This document shows positions 1 through 10,225 of a stretch of DNA of 64,000 nucleotides, piece after piece (the stretch's first letter is position 1; each line of letters begins with the position of its first letter). The position numbers and the translations under genes are program-made. The notes beneath the pieces were generated by a model that worked only from the letters and a program-made list of their open reading frames with translations, was not told the DNA's origin and made no database searches. Location of the stretch: assembly GCA_025200525.1 (NCBI GenBank), contig CM045762.1, positions 109,094,734 through 109,158,733 on the forward strand. Direction: 5' to 3'. Source of the DNA: Camellia lanceoleosa. Its lineage: Eukaryota; Streptophyta; Magnoliopsida; Ericales; Theaceae.

Positions 1-1000
1 AAAGTGCTAACTGATCTTAAGCAGTGCCCAAAATTGGCCATTGTGTCCTCATTGGCGGCAAACAAAATGATAATGTCAAATAAACTTGGCTTACTCAGTG
101 CTGATCAAAGGAGAGAAGTAATGGGCACCAAGCAACGGAAGAGTGATAAAAATATGCGAGCTTGTAGAAATGAGGATTTGGTTGAACTACATATGGAAGA
201 CACATAATCTAGCAAGAGTGAATATCATGACGGTGATACACCTCCTATATCAGGTAAGCCTCTACAACCTTGGAGCTCTTTAGTTAAAGAAGAGCTTAAC
301 AAGGTGTCAAAATTGAAGTATAAAATAGGTGCCCATAAGATTAAGAACCCAGTAGATGGCATGTACAATGTCCCTGTTGAGATCTCAAAAAAAGGCCTTT
401 CCCATTGGGAAAATGCCTTTGTTGGATACTTCATTGATAAAAGATTCTCTTTCCATTATGTGAAAACTTAGGCATAAAAACTTTAGAGAAATTTACTTGA
501 GGATGTTGTCTCCATTGATAATGGCTTTTTTTATTTTTAATGTAAAAAGTGAAGAGGCTATGGACAAAATTTGGAAGATGACCCGTATTACGTTGGGACT
601 AGATTGATTGTTGTTCAAAAATGGCAACCTGGACTAAAACTATCAAAGTGTGAATTTTCGAGTGTGCCGTTGTGAGTGAAGTTGTATAATGTTTCTTTGG
701 AGCTTTGGATTAAAGAAAATTTGGGTTACATTGCTAGCATCATGGGAACTCTTCTTTATTTGGATGAGCCTACTTTCAAGAGAAGCAGACTTATTTGGAT
801 GAGCCTACTTTCAAGAGAAATAGACTTACGTTTGTGAGAACATGTATTGAAGTGCCAGCAAATAAAGAGATCCCTAAGTTTTTCAAAATAAATCTTGGTT
901 ATGATGACCCATATGAGATTCAAGTTGAGGTTCTATGGAAGCCTCAAAGGTGTGATGTTTACAAGACTTTGAACCTTTCCTCTTTCAAACAAGAGTGGAG
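1..1000 (+). pseudogene. DUF4283-domain protein relic (LINE ORF1-like, RNA-binding)
   Basis: Translated in shifting + frames, the region shows the DUF4283 pattern in order. An N-terminal stretch (PWSSLVKEELNKVSK) is at about 268-310, then W-x-N-A-F-V-G-Y-F-I-D-K-R at about 409-445, and then W-x-P-G...PLW-V-K-L...L-W-x-K-E-N-L near 627-722. A D-E-P-T-F-K-R-N-R-L and V-E-V-L-W-K-P segment at about 795-950 follows. In the family this domain precedes a CCHC knuckle, which is not recognisable here. Stops at about 206, 470 and 487 and a 35-bp tandem duplication (756-825) break the frame. The family is thought to bind nucleic acid for LINEs. The gene is dead. Confidence 0.6.
756..825 (+). repeat. 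35-bp tandem duplication inside the DUF4283 relic
   Basis: A unit starting ttatttggatgagcc at 756 is repeated at 791 with two mismatches near its end. Because 35 is not a multiple of three, the duplication itself shifts the frame. It looks like replication slippage or a repair duplication. Confidence 0.85.
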
Positions 1001-1096
1001 AGTCAAGGAGACTAAAATACAAATTTTGACTAAATGGGAAGTGGTGAAGAAAAAGGGGAGAGGTGGTGGGCAAGGTTCAACAACAATGATCAACAC

Positions 1097-1129
1097 AGAG
1101 AGAGAGAGAGAGGGAGAGAGAGAGAGAGA
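1097..1129. repeat. (GA)n microsatellite
   Basis: An almost pure GA run with one GGGA interruption. It creates artificial Arg/Glu and Ser/Leu repeats in overlapping reading frames. Confidence 0.9.
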
Positions 1130-1538
1130 CGGTTTTCCGCCCCCTCAACATCTGATGCCTGTGATGTCCTTGAATCATGTGATATGGGAGAGTTAGGGAA
1201 TGGAGAATTAAGTAAAAAGTTATTGTGCCAAATAAAGAGCCTAAAAAATATAGGGAGTCCATCTCTAAGTGACCCCAAAGGAGACTACAAAGGAGGATAA
1301 CAGAAGAAAACTCAAAGCGAAATTTCATAACTTGAAGAGTGCTAGAGGGAAATTTTGAATCCTTTTTGTTGTGAATGTTGTGTTTGTCTTTTATAAGCTT
1401 AGTTTTGTTTCTTTTGATGGAGTAGTTTGTTTTTGTTTATTTTTGTTCTCCCTACAAAATATATGTATTGAACTTCATTGTATATCTTTCTTTTTTGGTT
1501 ATAATATGACTTACTTATCCAAAAAAAAAAAAAAAAAC

Positions 1539-1763
1539 CTAAAATAAAAAATAATCAAAATAAAAAACACAACAAACTTATAAACCAAAATAAAAAAGAA
1601 TCAAAATAAAGTTGATTGGATTGATGAAATATTAATTGCAATATATGTGAATACTAGAAACTTAGTTACACCTAGAATATTGGTCTGAAGTCACCACCAT
1701 GGTCCATTTTTTGCAATATCTAGAATCAATTAGGCTAGTGAAAAAGTAATTCAAAATTTCATA
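1539..1763. other. AT-rich spacer
   Basis: A-rich sequence follows the LINE tail, with nothing recognisable. It ends with TCATA (1759-1763), the left target-site copy of the next insertion. Confidence 0.5.
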
Positions 1764-2619
1764 TGTAAAGCCTCGAAATAATCCAACATAAATTATCAAC
1801 CAACATCCACCTAATAAAAATAGCGATTCTCCAAACTTTATATCATTTATCCACAAGGTTTATACAAAAGTTCCACATGCGAATTATACATTCAACAGTA
1901 TGAAAACACATGAATCTATAGCATGTAGAGTATCATATCCAAAAATAATAAAAGGCTCTCATGGGCTACAACTTCCAAGACTTAAGTCCGGTTATACAAA
2001 AATAGCCTCTCGGACCTATACATGAATAGCCCTTGGCTAGCAAAATAGATCACAACAAAACAGAGTTATTTACTCTTCACAAAATATGTCCACGCCCTCA
2101 ACTCGGCAGGATCACCACATCCTTTCCTGCACCAAAATTCCATAGGGGTGAGCATAAAGCCTAGTAGAGAATCCTTGACAAAGTATATACAGTTATGCAA
2201 GATTTCAAATATTCAATGCAAATGTCATGCAATGCCAAATTAAAGAGAATTCCATTTACATGCTCTTTCAAAATATCATCATTTTCAACAACAATATGAA
2301 ATCTCAACAATTCTGAAATTTACAATTTTCTTCAATGGGGGTGGTAAATACGACTCAAGTAATCCCTAGATTGGTGTCTGCAAGTAGGCTCAACTAGCAC
2401 TACCAAAAACCCCACTTTACCGGTTGCTAACCGAAATGGAAGTGGTACCACCTTCGCCCGTGTTTTCGGTCTTTCACCTCGGACACTCAGACCAACTTAT
2501 CTATGTCATCTACACCTCCTATCCGGACTTACCAACGTATTTACCCTACAACATTTCAATGGTTCTCATTCAAAATATTCTTTTCTCAATGTAAGCATTT
2601 CCAAACTCAATTCAAATGC

Positions 2620-2668
<49 letters not shown>

Positions 2669-3977
2669 GTTGAATGTATATGTAATGCAATAATTAATGC
2701 CTCAAAACATTTCTCCAATTTCCTCTCTCTAATATTATTTCACAAAATAACCATGTACACAACCAAAGCTATCAACACATAGCAATATTTTCTCCTCATG
2801 CACAATTCTTAACAATTTAGTCTCTTCAAGACTATATGTAATGTTTTGAACATTAATTTCCACGATTTACAATTCTCATAATCCATGGTACACAACAATT
2901 TGTCATCTCACAACTACACATGTTCATGCATTTAACAATAATTTTAAAATAAATTCTCAATTCTCATATATCAAGAAAATTGCCATTTTGCAATCCAAAT
3001 TATGAAATCTACACTCATTCATTCTTTTAACACAAGAAAAAGGAAGAAATCCATAGGTTTTTTTTTTTCCATATTTTCCAAAACCCCCCAATTTCTAGGG
3101 TTCTTTATCAAAACCAAAACATCTCCCCATTTCCTTGGTGAAATCCCACCAAAATCATCTTTCTTAAATTAATGAAAGTGAAACCCTCAAGGATTAACAA
3201 AAAAAAAGGTTGAGATTTAAACCCACTTTTGAAAATTTCTACATTTTGAACCACAAAATCAAAAGCAATGTAATAACTTCAAGAAAACCCTTAAAACACA
3301 TCATCATTGCAAAACATATATATATATATATAACTCAAAGGAATCCCTACCTCAAGTTTTGGAGAAGATGAGAGAAGAAACCCTAGAATCAAAAGGTGCC
3401 AAAACTCAATCTCTACCGCACACAATGTAGTTCTTGCTTTTCTCTCCAACTTTGATGAAAGGACTTGGGTCAAAATGTGTACGGATTTGAAGGAATCAAA
3501 GATCTTGTGGTGTTTTGGTGTGGAATGTAGAGAGAAGGGAGAGAATATGTTTTTTAGAGAGAGAGAGATATAGGATAAATGAGATACACTTAGCCCAAAA
3601 AGAAAGAAAAACACAGATTTTTGGGCGACTCGTCAGACGCAAGTCGCCGCCCATTCCCAAGACGCTGCCTTCACCTCCCGTCGGCGGTGACTCATCGCAC
3701 CTCACTTCGCACCTACCTTTTAGGCAGTGTGCATGCTGGATGAGACCTACATCCCCTCATGTGCGGCCCAAGGCCCCACACGTGCGGCCTTGGTCTCTCA
3801 GTCCAAAATTTTCTCGGCTCACTTCTAGGCACTTCGGACCAGATCCCACACTCTCCAAAACCAAGGGAAATTCAACACCGGAACAAACAAGACCGGGAAT
3901 AGTGAAAAAACTTTATAACATGACAAATCCCAAGAGGACAATAAGTGAAGCGATGTATAATGAAACCTGTCATCACA
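1764..3977 (-). mobile_element. Solo LTR, family Y (Ty3/gypsy, Tekay-like)
   Basis: On the minus strand the element starts TGTGATGACAGG (complement of 3977 downwards) and ends ..CGAGGCTTTACA (complement of 1764). It is flanked by perfect 5-bp duplications TCATA at 1759-1763 and 3978-3982. It matches 32563-34894 on the plus strand along its whole length. Shared parts include a gtagggat..gagttatatatata stretch and a conserved block at about 2340-2520 that resembles the LTRs of Tekay-1 and Tekay-2. No internal region is present, so it is a solo LTR left by LTR-LTR recombination. Overlapping open frames (for example 3515-4009) are non-coding. Confidence 0.88.
2621..2668. repeat. (AAT)n microsatellite
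   Basis: About 16 ATA/AAT triplets in a row inside the family-Y LTR. The run is absent from the copy at 32563-34894, so it expanded after insertion or is polymorphic within the family. Confidence 0.9.
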
Positions 3978-3982
3978 TCATA

Positions 3983-6372
3983 CATCCAAAATTATTTGAT
4001 CATACATAGTCAATCTATCTTCAAGTCATCGATTTGAGAAAATTTAGAGTCAACTTGGGTTTATTATCTCCAACAATCACCCTGTTCAGAAGTTGGTATT
4101 GAGGTGCTTTGGTTTGTAGTTTACACTCGATATTATTCATACAGAGAATTCAAACATTTACCGTACACATTGGCGACTCCCCTACTCCTCTCTCAACCTA
4201 GCATGAACCCCTCACCCTCCTTTAGCATAGTTGTGACCTCTCTCCTCCTCCTTACTTAGCGCAACTACAACCTACTGCCACCTTTATCGCCAGCCCAACC
4301 ACGACCCACCTCTCTCATCTCTTATCCCTACAAACAAGGCATGTGCCACTCACATGCACCTTTTCATTAAAAATCTTAACTACTGTTATCAATTGGACTA
4401 AAATAAGACAAAATATTAAAAAAAATTAAAGGTCAAAATCAAGTAAATTAAAAATATAAGGATCAAAATAATATAAGAAGTAAAGTATAAGAATTATCAG
4501 CATAATTTATCCAATAAAAATACGAACTTAGGATTGCACTAATATGTTAAGTGCAAATTTTATGAATTTATATCGGCTTCTTTTATCAAGTTAACTTTCA
4601 TCTTAATTTTATTAAGTTAATTTATTCTCGTTAAGTAAATAAAAAAAATAATAATTTTAAAATATTTGATAAAACACGTAAACTTATGCAATTAATATAA
4701 TAATCACACAAATATATAACATATCAATATATATATATAATCATAATATCCTTTCTCGTCTTTCAAAATTAAACTAGATTCACTTTTAAAGCACCTCTGC
4801 GTAATACTTCAAATCTGATGTGACACTACAACAATTATATTTTAGCATCAAGTATCAACTTCACTTGACGTGTCAAAAGCTGATGTGGCCTTTGGTATCA
4901 CCCATTCATACCAATTTTGACATGAAGTTCCTTTTTATCCATTTTCTTTCTTCTTTTTCTTTTCTTTTGTCTTCAATTAGAGCATTCAACTGCACAATTT
5001 GGAACGGATTGTGGTTGCTAATCATCCCATGTCATGTCATTTCACATCAATTTTTTTTACCAACAATAGTATTATTTGAAAATAGTAATATACTTTTAAG
5101 TCGTGATGAATAAAAATTTTGAATTTTGTTAAAAACTATTATTTTATAAATATCGCACTTGTTTTAAATATAAAATACTAGTTAAATGGCATCAAACCTC
5201 TTTTAAAAATAAATTTATTTTAATTAGTAAAATAAAAAAGTTTAAATTTTAAAAATAATATAATAATAGATTTGACATATCGGGTGAAGAACTTTCATGT
5301 AAAATTAGCATGCCAATTTGTCACCTAAACTTTCAATAAAATCTAACATACTAAATTTTGAAGGTTTGGGTGAAAATGCTCTTATGACTACTTACTAATT
5401 TTTCAATCCTCAGGTTCACGAGCTTTAACTAGTGAACAGTATACTATCTCTTTAATTTATTGGGCCAAAAATATGGTATATTGGCCTATTACGAACCCAA
5501 AGTCCAAATCAAATAACTCCAACAATGAGTTAACACCCAAACATCATCTCATAGTAATACTACAAACTTAGACTTAAGTATCTAAAAATTATTTAAAATT
5601 TTCATCTTGCATTTTAGATTTATTTACATACGAACCCCACACTATACAAATTTAATCTCTACCGCACAACTATCCATCCAAAAAATTTTGGATGGATATA
5701 TTTGGTTTCCAGATTTTTCCTACACCCAAAGCTCAAATCAAATAACTCTAGGTAGGAAAATCAACATATTATCATTCAACACTTAGTTAATTTTTCATTT
5801 CTTTTCAAAAGTTCACTTTCAATTTCTCATTTTAATACGTCATACTTAGTCAATTTTACCAATTGGCCCTTATAATAAATTAATAAGTTCCTCTCAAGGT
5901 TAAATTACCAAAATGTCCTTTTTGTCCCTAAGAATCAAAATTACCGTTTTATTTCTAAGGGTCAAATTACCAATTTACCCTCATGCACACATTATCAAAT
6001 TACTCATAAGTGTCCAAATGGCCATTTTGCCCTTAAGGCCCAAAATTAACACTATCAAAATTACCATTTTTTCCAAAATACATCAAAATTCATAAAACAA
6101 TCAAAATAACATACTTTTAAGCAACTGGGCATACAACAAACTGGTGAAACTAATAAGCAATGTGCACTTATAAATTCTTAAACATTCTTAATCATGTTCA
6201 AATCATATCATATTTTAAACATAGAGATAAATAACCCTAGGCTATCCAAAAATCGCACTTTATCATTTTTCTCTACACTTTCAATTTTTTTTAATTTTTT
6301 TTTTCATTTCAAAACTATTATATAAATATTACATTATGTATATCAAAATGCTCAAAATTATTTTTCTCTACC
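3983..6372. other. Gene-free AT-rich stretch
   Basis: No coding domain, RNA gene or complete transposon was recognised. 5850-6080 contains repeated phrases of the type 'aaattaccaaaatgtcc' (5904, 5938, 5966, 6012), a style seen in worn LTR or intergenic repeat DNA. The short open frames at 4820-5113 and 5913-6095 show no family resemblance. Confidence 0.5.
4370..4512. mobile_element. One arm of a decayed Mutator-like foldback MITE
   Basis: Read on the minus strand from 4512, the sequence begins GGATAAATTATG and continues with TAATTTACTTGATTTTG and TTAGTCCAAT. These are the same words in the same order as the arm of the 447-bp foldback element at 44392-44838. The opposite arm is not visible, so this is a half or heavily deleted copy. 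Confidence 0.4.
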
Positions 6373-6794
6373 CCAGACTGTGTTTCTTAATGGTGAACTC
6401 AAAGAAGAAATTTATATGCACCAACCTCGTGGATATGAAATTGAAAGTAAAAGAGACAAAGTGTATTTATTAAATAAATCTTTATATGAATTAAAACAGT
6501 CCTCAAGACAATGGTACCATACTTTCCATAATGCAATTATAACATATGGTTTTCTTCCCAATAACTTTGACCATTGCATATATACTTAGGTCAGTGGAAG
6601 TTATCATATTATTCTCTCTTTGTATGTAGATGGTATTTTATTTGTTGGAAATGATTTAAGCTAAATTTTGGAATTAAAAGAATGGTTAAATACTAAATTT
6701 GAAATGAAATATATAGGAGGACCTCATTATGTACTTGGAATTAAGATTTCTAGAGATAGAGAGCAAAGAAAATTAAGTTTATCTCAAAAACCTT
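6373..6794 (+). pseudogene. Copia-1 reverse transcriptase fragment (left part)
   Basis: The frame starting at 6373 reads T-V-F-L-N-G-E-L-K-E-E-I-Y-M, the plant Ty1/copia RT signature. It continues with K-S-L-Y-E-L-K-Q-S, then L-Y-V-D-G (catalytic YVDD changed to YVDG) and Y-V-L-G-I-K-I-S. Stops fall at about 6587 and 6662. The 5' side is cut abruptly at 6373: no gag, protease or integrase is found upstream. The 3' side is cut at 6794 by Tekay-1, and the same protein resumes at 30118 with Y-L-Q-K-I-F-K-K-F, so the two pieces were once contiguous. Non-functional. Confidence 0.85.
6790..6794 (+). repeat. Left TSD (ACCTT) of Tekay-1
   Basis: ACCTT precedes the first LTR base (6795) and recurs right after the last base of the other outer LTR (30113-30117). 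Removing 6795-30117 restores the copia-1 protein S-Q-K-P-Y-L-Q-K across the junction. This independently confirms the boundaries. Confidence 0.92.
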
Positions 6795-6979
6795 TATAGC
6801 GATCCTAGTTTAAACTCGACCCGTTCATTGTTTTGACTCCGGGATTTCTTGTCTTAAGGGTTGTTTATGTCTTCTTCCATCTTATTCCTTGTTGAGTTTG
6901 GTTGTTGGAGTGTCTTGATTGTGTTTGAAATAGGTTGGGAGTTAATTTTTCAAAACTGTTGTTGTCCAGATTTTAACTT

Positions 6980-7265
6980 GTTCGCTCAAGCAAACTTTCT
7001 TACGCTCGAGCAAACTTTGAGAACTTCCAATACTTTTGTAGGTCTGTAAAACTACTGGGAGTATGGCATTCTTAGCTCAAACGGTGTTCCTTGCGCTCAA
7101 GCGATCTTGGCTCGAGCGGTCCTTTTTGCGCTCGAGCGGTCTTTTGGAATTCTCAATACTTTTGCAAGTCTACAAAAGTAATGGGAGGGTGGTGTTCTTC
7201 ACTCGAGCGGTACTTTTTTCGCTCAAGCGATCTCTCTTTTTGTGTCTAGTCGCTCGAGCGGTCTA
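6980..7265. promoter_or_regulatory. Cluster of GCTCGAGC-type palindromes in U3 of LTR-A
   Basis: Nine copies of a motif close to cGCTCGAGCggt (several with CTCAAGC) lie in about 285 bp, just upstream of TATATCA. They are embedded in a module that also repeats an agtacttttg..ctgcaaaa inverted repeat. The same arrangement is present in LTR-B (about 14326-14522) and LTR-C (about 28375-28620). Placement suggests an enhancer or structural element of the retrotransposon promoter; that is inference. Confidence 0.65.
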
Positions 7266-7570
7266 CGCGTATATCAGATTGTAACAGTCACTTTTTGGAT
7301 CACTTTTTCATCTTTCTCTCTAAACATTTCAAAATCTCAGATCTTCTCCCTTTCTCTAGATAACATCTTTAAACCTTAAATACACCTTGATCTAGTGGTT
7401 TCTCAACCCTTGTCCTTTCGAGAAAAAGATAGATTTTACTTAGAGTTTTCCTTTGATCGAAACAAAGTTTATTTTCAACTTTGTCGAGTTTCAATTCTTG
7501 TTTTTCATGGTCCTTGTGTTTGAGGTAGGCATTTCTCCTCATTTTAGTATGGTTTTTAACTTTGTTATTT

Positions 7571-7594
7571 GTGTGTGTGTGTGTGTGTGTGTGT
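7571..7594. repeat. (GT)n microsatellite
   Basis: Twelve GT units followed by a T run inside LTR-A. Absent at the matching place in LTR-C. Confidence 0.9.
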
Positions 7595-8852
7595 TTTTTT
7601 TTTTTTTTAAATCTTGATATTGGGGATTTTTTGAACAAAGCTAGGGTTTTGATTTGAAATCAAAAGAGGGGTTTTCAAAATGGGTTCTTGAATATGAGTA
7701 TGGGTATGTAAATGTGGTTGAGTTGGGATGAAATGGTGGATTTTTATCATTGGAGTTGGTTTTTACAGAAAAAGGATTTTGCCCTAAATTGTGAACATTT
7801 GATTTTGTAAAGAGAAAATGGAATTGATTTTGGTTTTATGAAATTGGAACGATGATGATGATGGTGGTGGAATTAGATATGAATTATCATTCATAGCTTA
7901 AAATGTTTGAAGGTATATCTTTATTGGAAATTATTTATCTGTTTAGAGATATTTGTTTTGGGTTATCGGTGGAGGATAGCTATGATTGTTGTAGAAATTG
8001 CATGAGAATTAGGTGAATTGAAACTAATTTCTCATCCATTTGCATTGAGCATTGTAACATATTTAACACATTGAAAATGTTTATTGCTTTGAGAAAAATG
8101 GGTGAATATCTTGCGAATCTGGATAAGGAGTGTAGTTGTGGTATTAAATTGGCATGTGTGTCCTTGGTGAAAGTCTAAAAACCCGCACGGATAGGTGCCG
8201 AGCCTTCCGGTTAGTATCAGTAAAAATGGCAATTGGTAGTGCTTGTGACCTACTATCAAACACATCCTAGAGTTGTATCAATTGCCCTGTTTTCTATTAT
8301 AAAAGAGATATAAACTTTTGGCATTGTATGGTTTTGGAAAGAGATATAAAATATTTTGACACGAGCATTGCTTATGCATTCATCTTATAACTCTGTTAAG
8401 ATTCATATACTGTGTTGGAGTATCTTTATTGGGTATTGGCTCATCCTATGTGGAAAACCATTTTTAGCTGATGACATGCCTCCATCAAGGCTGTAGCTTG
8501 GAAGAACTTGGAGCCGAGAGCTTCTTGTTTTGTTTTTTGTTGTATTTATTTTGTACAAGCCTAAGGCTTTACTTGTATTGAGTTTCAAACTCACTTTTGT
8601 TGTAATCAAGTATCGACTTGGAAAGTTATAGCCATTAAGACATTCATTTATCTGTTTAACTCTTATTTCATATCTTTTTCTTATAACACATGCTATATAT
8701 TCAGGGTTAGGACTTATGAATGTATTACTGCATGTGTTACATTTTTGTAAAATGGAATCATATTAATGAAAGGATATTATGTTCGAAAATGTGTTGTTAT
8801 TCAATAATTTTCTTGGGATAAATGATGGTTATTATTTCGAGGCGTTACAACT

Positions 8853-8864
8853 TGGTATCAGAGC
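8853..8864 (+). promoter_or_regulatory. Primer-binding site of Tekay-1 (initiator Met tRNA)
   Basis: TGGTATCAGAGC starts four bases past the LTR end. It is the canonical plant PBS complementary to the 3' end of tRNA-iMet, where minus-strand DNA synthesis starts. Confidence 0.95.
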
Positions 8865-9237
8865 TATCAAGTTTGAATACTTTGGGATTGCGGGAACTAT
8901 TTATTACCACAATGGGTTCTCTTGCTAGATGAGATTAGGAATAACCTGGTATGCTATGTGATAACATGCTTATATGACTAAGTAGGTATGGAATTTAATT
9001 TCTAAGATTACGAGTGCCTAGAAGTTCTGTTATAAGAGCACTTGATCACTGCTAATTTTAACTAGAACTGTGGCAACATCGCGAGATGATCATTATCTAG
9101 AAAAGAAGTTTGTATGTGTTTATATGACTGTGTGCTTATATGGAGTGAATTAATTATTGTCTACCGCATTAGGACATGAGTGAATTAGCTTCGACACATT
9201 TGTAAATGTGCTAATCTCTTGTGTTACCTTCATTAAG

Positions 9238-10225
9238 ATGTCAGGACGTGGACGTGGACGTGGTGGTGGTAGACGTGGTAGGCCTACATGGTAGGAGGTG
9301 TCGTTACCAAATGACATTCCGACACAGGAGGAACGGGTTGGTCAGGCCAATGTGGCCAAACCAGTTGGTTAGCAGGCCATGGGTGCTTTAGCCCGTGAAA
9401 GGGCTAGAGCTTTGTCCGTGGACATTCTCAGAGCTGAGAATCAATTCCAGGCCAATGTCGTTGAGACAAGGCTGTTATTTCTGAAGAAAAAGTTTTTCTG
9501 GTCGAATTCGAATGAGTTTTTAGGGGATCCAAATGAGCCACTAAAGGCAGATGAGTGGTTGGAGCAGATGGTAAAGACATTCGAGATGCTTGGCATCGAG
9601 GACAATGGGCTAAGAGTGACCTTGGCATCCTTCCAACTGAAGGAAGATACGAGTCAATGGTGAAAGTAAGTGTGTGGGCGCATAGAGGCGACTTGAGAGG
9701 ATTTCATCAACGCCTTCTAGGACAAGTTTTTGCCTCCTACTGTTAGGGAGAAGCTGATGGAGCAGTTTCTGAAGCTTAAGCGACTTAACACACCAGTGAT
9801 AGAGTTTGAAGCTACATTTACTAGTCTGTTGAGGTTTGCAGCGGAGCTTGTGGCGATAGAGGAACACCGTTGCTTGGAGTTTGAGAAGAGGTTGAGGACC
9901 GGACTCCTTTTCAAGGTGGCCGTGTCCATGATTAGGGATTACGGTCATCTTGTGAAGGCGGCGGCTCACTTAGAGACTGTGATTCAAACTGAGGAGGAGC
10001 GGATGAGGGGCTCTAGGCAGAGGAATTAGGAGGTTTAGGGGGAGACTCGGGACAATAAGAGGCAGAGAGGTTCCATCCCGCAGCAGTCCCAAAGAGCATA
10101 GTCTAGGTCCACTTTCCCGGTACGGAGTTCTAGTTCTGGGAGAGATGGTCAGTGAGGGATCACTTGTTTCAAGTGTGGTCTGCTGGGCCACAAGTTTGTA
10201 GTTTTGCCTGCAGAGGGGTAGATGG
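9238..10225 (+). pseudogene. Tekay-1 gag (capsid, start of nucleocapsid), interrupted
   Basis: Begins ATG with a basic Arg/Gly stretch (S-G-R-G-R-G-R-G-G-G-R-R-G-R-P). The retrotransposon gag domain follows: F-L-G-D-P-N-E-P...W-L-E-Q-M, then L-R-V-T-L-A-S-F-Q, then E-F-E-A-T-F-T-S-L-L-R-F-A-A-E. After it comes the start of the zinc-knuckle region, C-F-K-C-G-L-L-G-H-K-F, in which the final Cys is lost. Stops at about 9292, 9370, 9661 and 10027 and frame changes make it a pseudogene. Gag forms the virus-like particle. The frame is cut at 10225 by solo LTR X1 and resumes at 13608. A second diverged copy of the same gene is at 17452-18439. Confidence 0.85.

Larger units (their letters stand above)
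1..1538 (+). mobile_element. Decayed LINE remnant: DUF4283-type ORF1 followed by a poly(A) 3' end
   Basis: The segment ends in an uninterrupted A run (about 1520-1538) preceded by ttacttatcc, a typical tail of plant L1-type LINEs. The protein relics upstream match the DUF4283 domain found in plant LINE ORF1 proteins. No endonuclease or reverse transcriptase lies between the two, so most of ORF2 must be deleted, or this is a processed copy of an ORF1-like transcript. The left end lies outside the window. Nothing beyond AT-rich sequence was seen in 1330-1519. Confidence 0.6.
6795..8849 (+). mobile_element. 5' LTR (LTR-A) of Tekay-1, Ty3/gypsy
   Basis: The LTR runs from TATAGCGATCC to GGCGTTACA and is followed after three bases by the initiator-Met-tRNA primer site. 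It is closely similar to LTR-C (28185-30112) and clearly less so to LTR-B (14142-16163), so A and C are the pair. The 5' end is TA rather than the usual TG in both A and C. A cluster of GCTCGAGC-like palindromes occupies 6980-7265, followed by a TATATCA TATA-like site at about 7270 and a CT-rich leader. At about 8140-8290 there is a block conserved in all the Tekay-type LTRs of this window. Confidence 0.9.

Noticed and set aside
795..1196. Intact 133-codon gene at 795-1196
   Set aside because: Only its first half matches DUF4283; the rest is the GA microsatellite and the upstream part of the domain is in other frames.
3515..4009. 164-codon frame at the edge of a solo LTR
   Set aside because: Lies almost wholly within the non-coding family-Y LTR and runs across its TSD; no domain.
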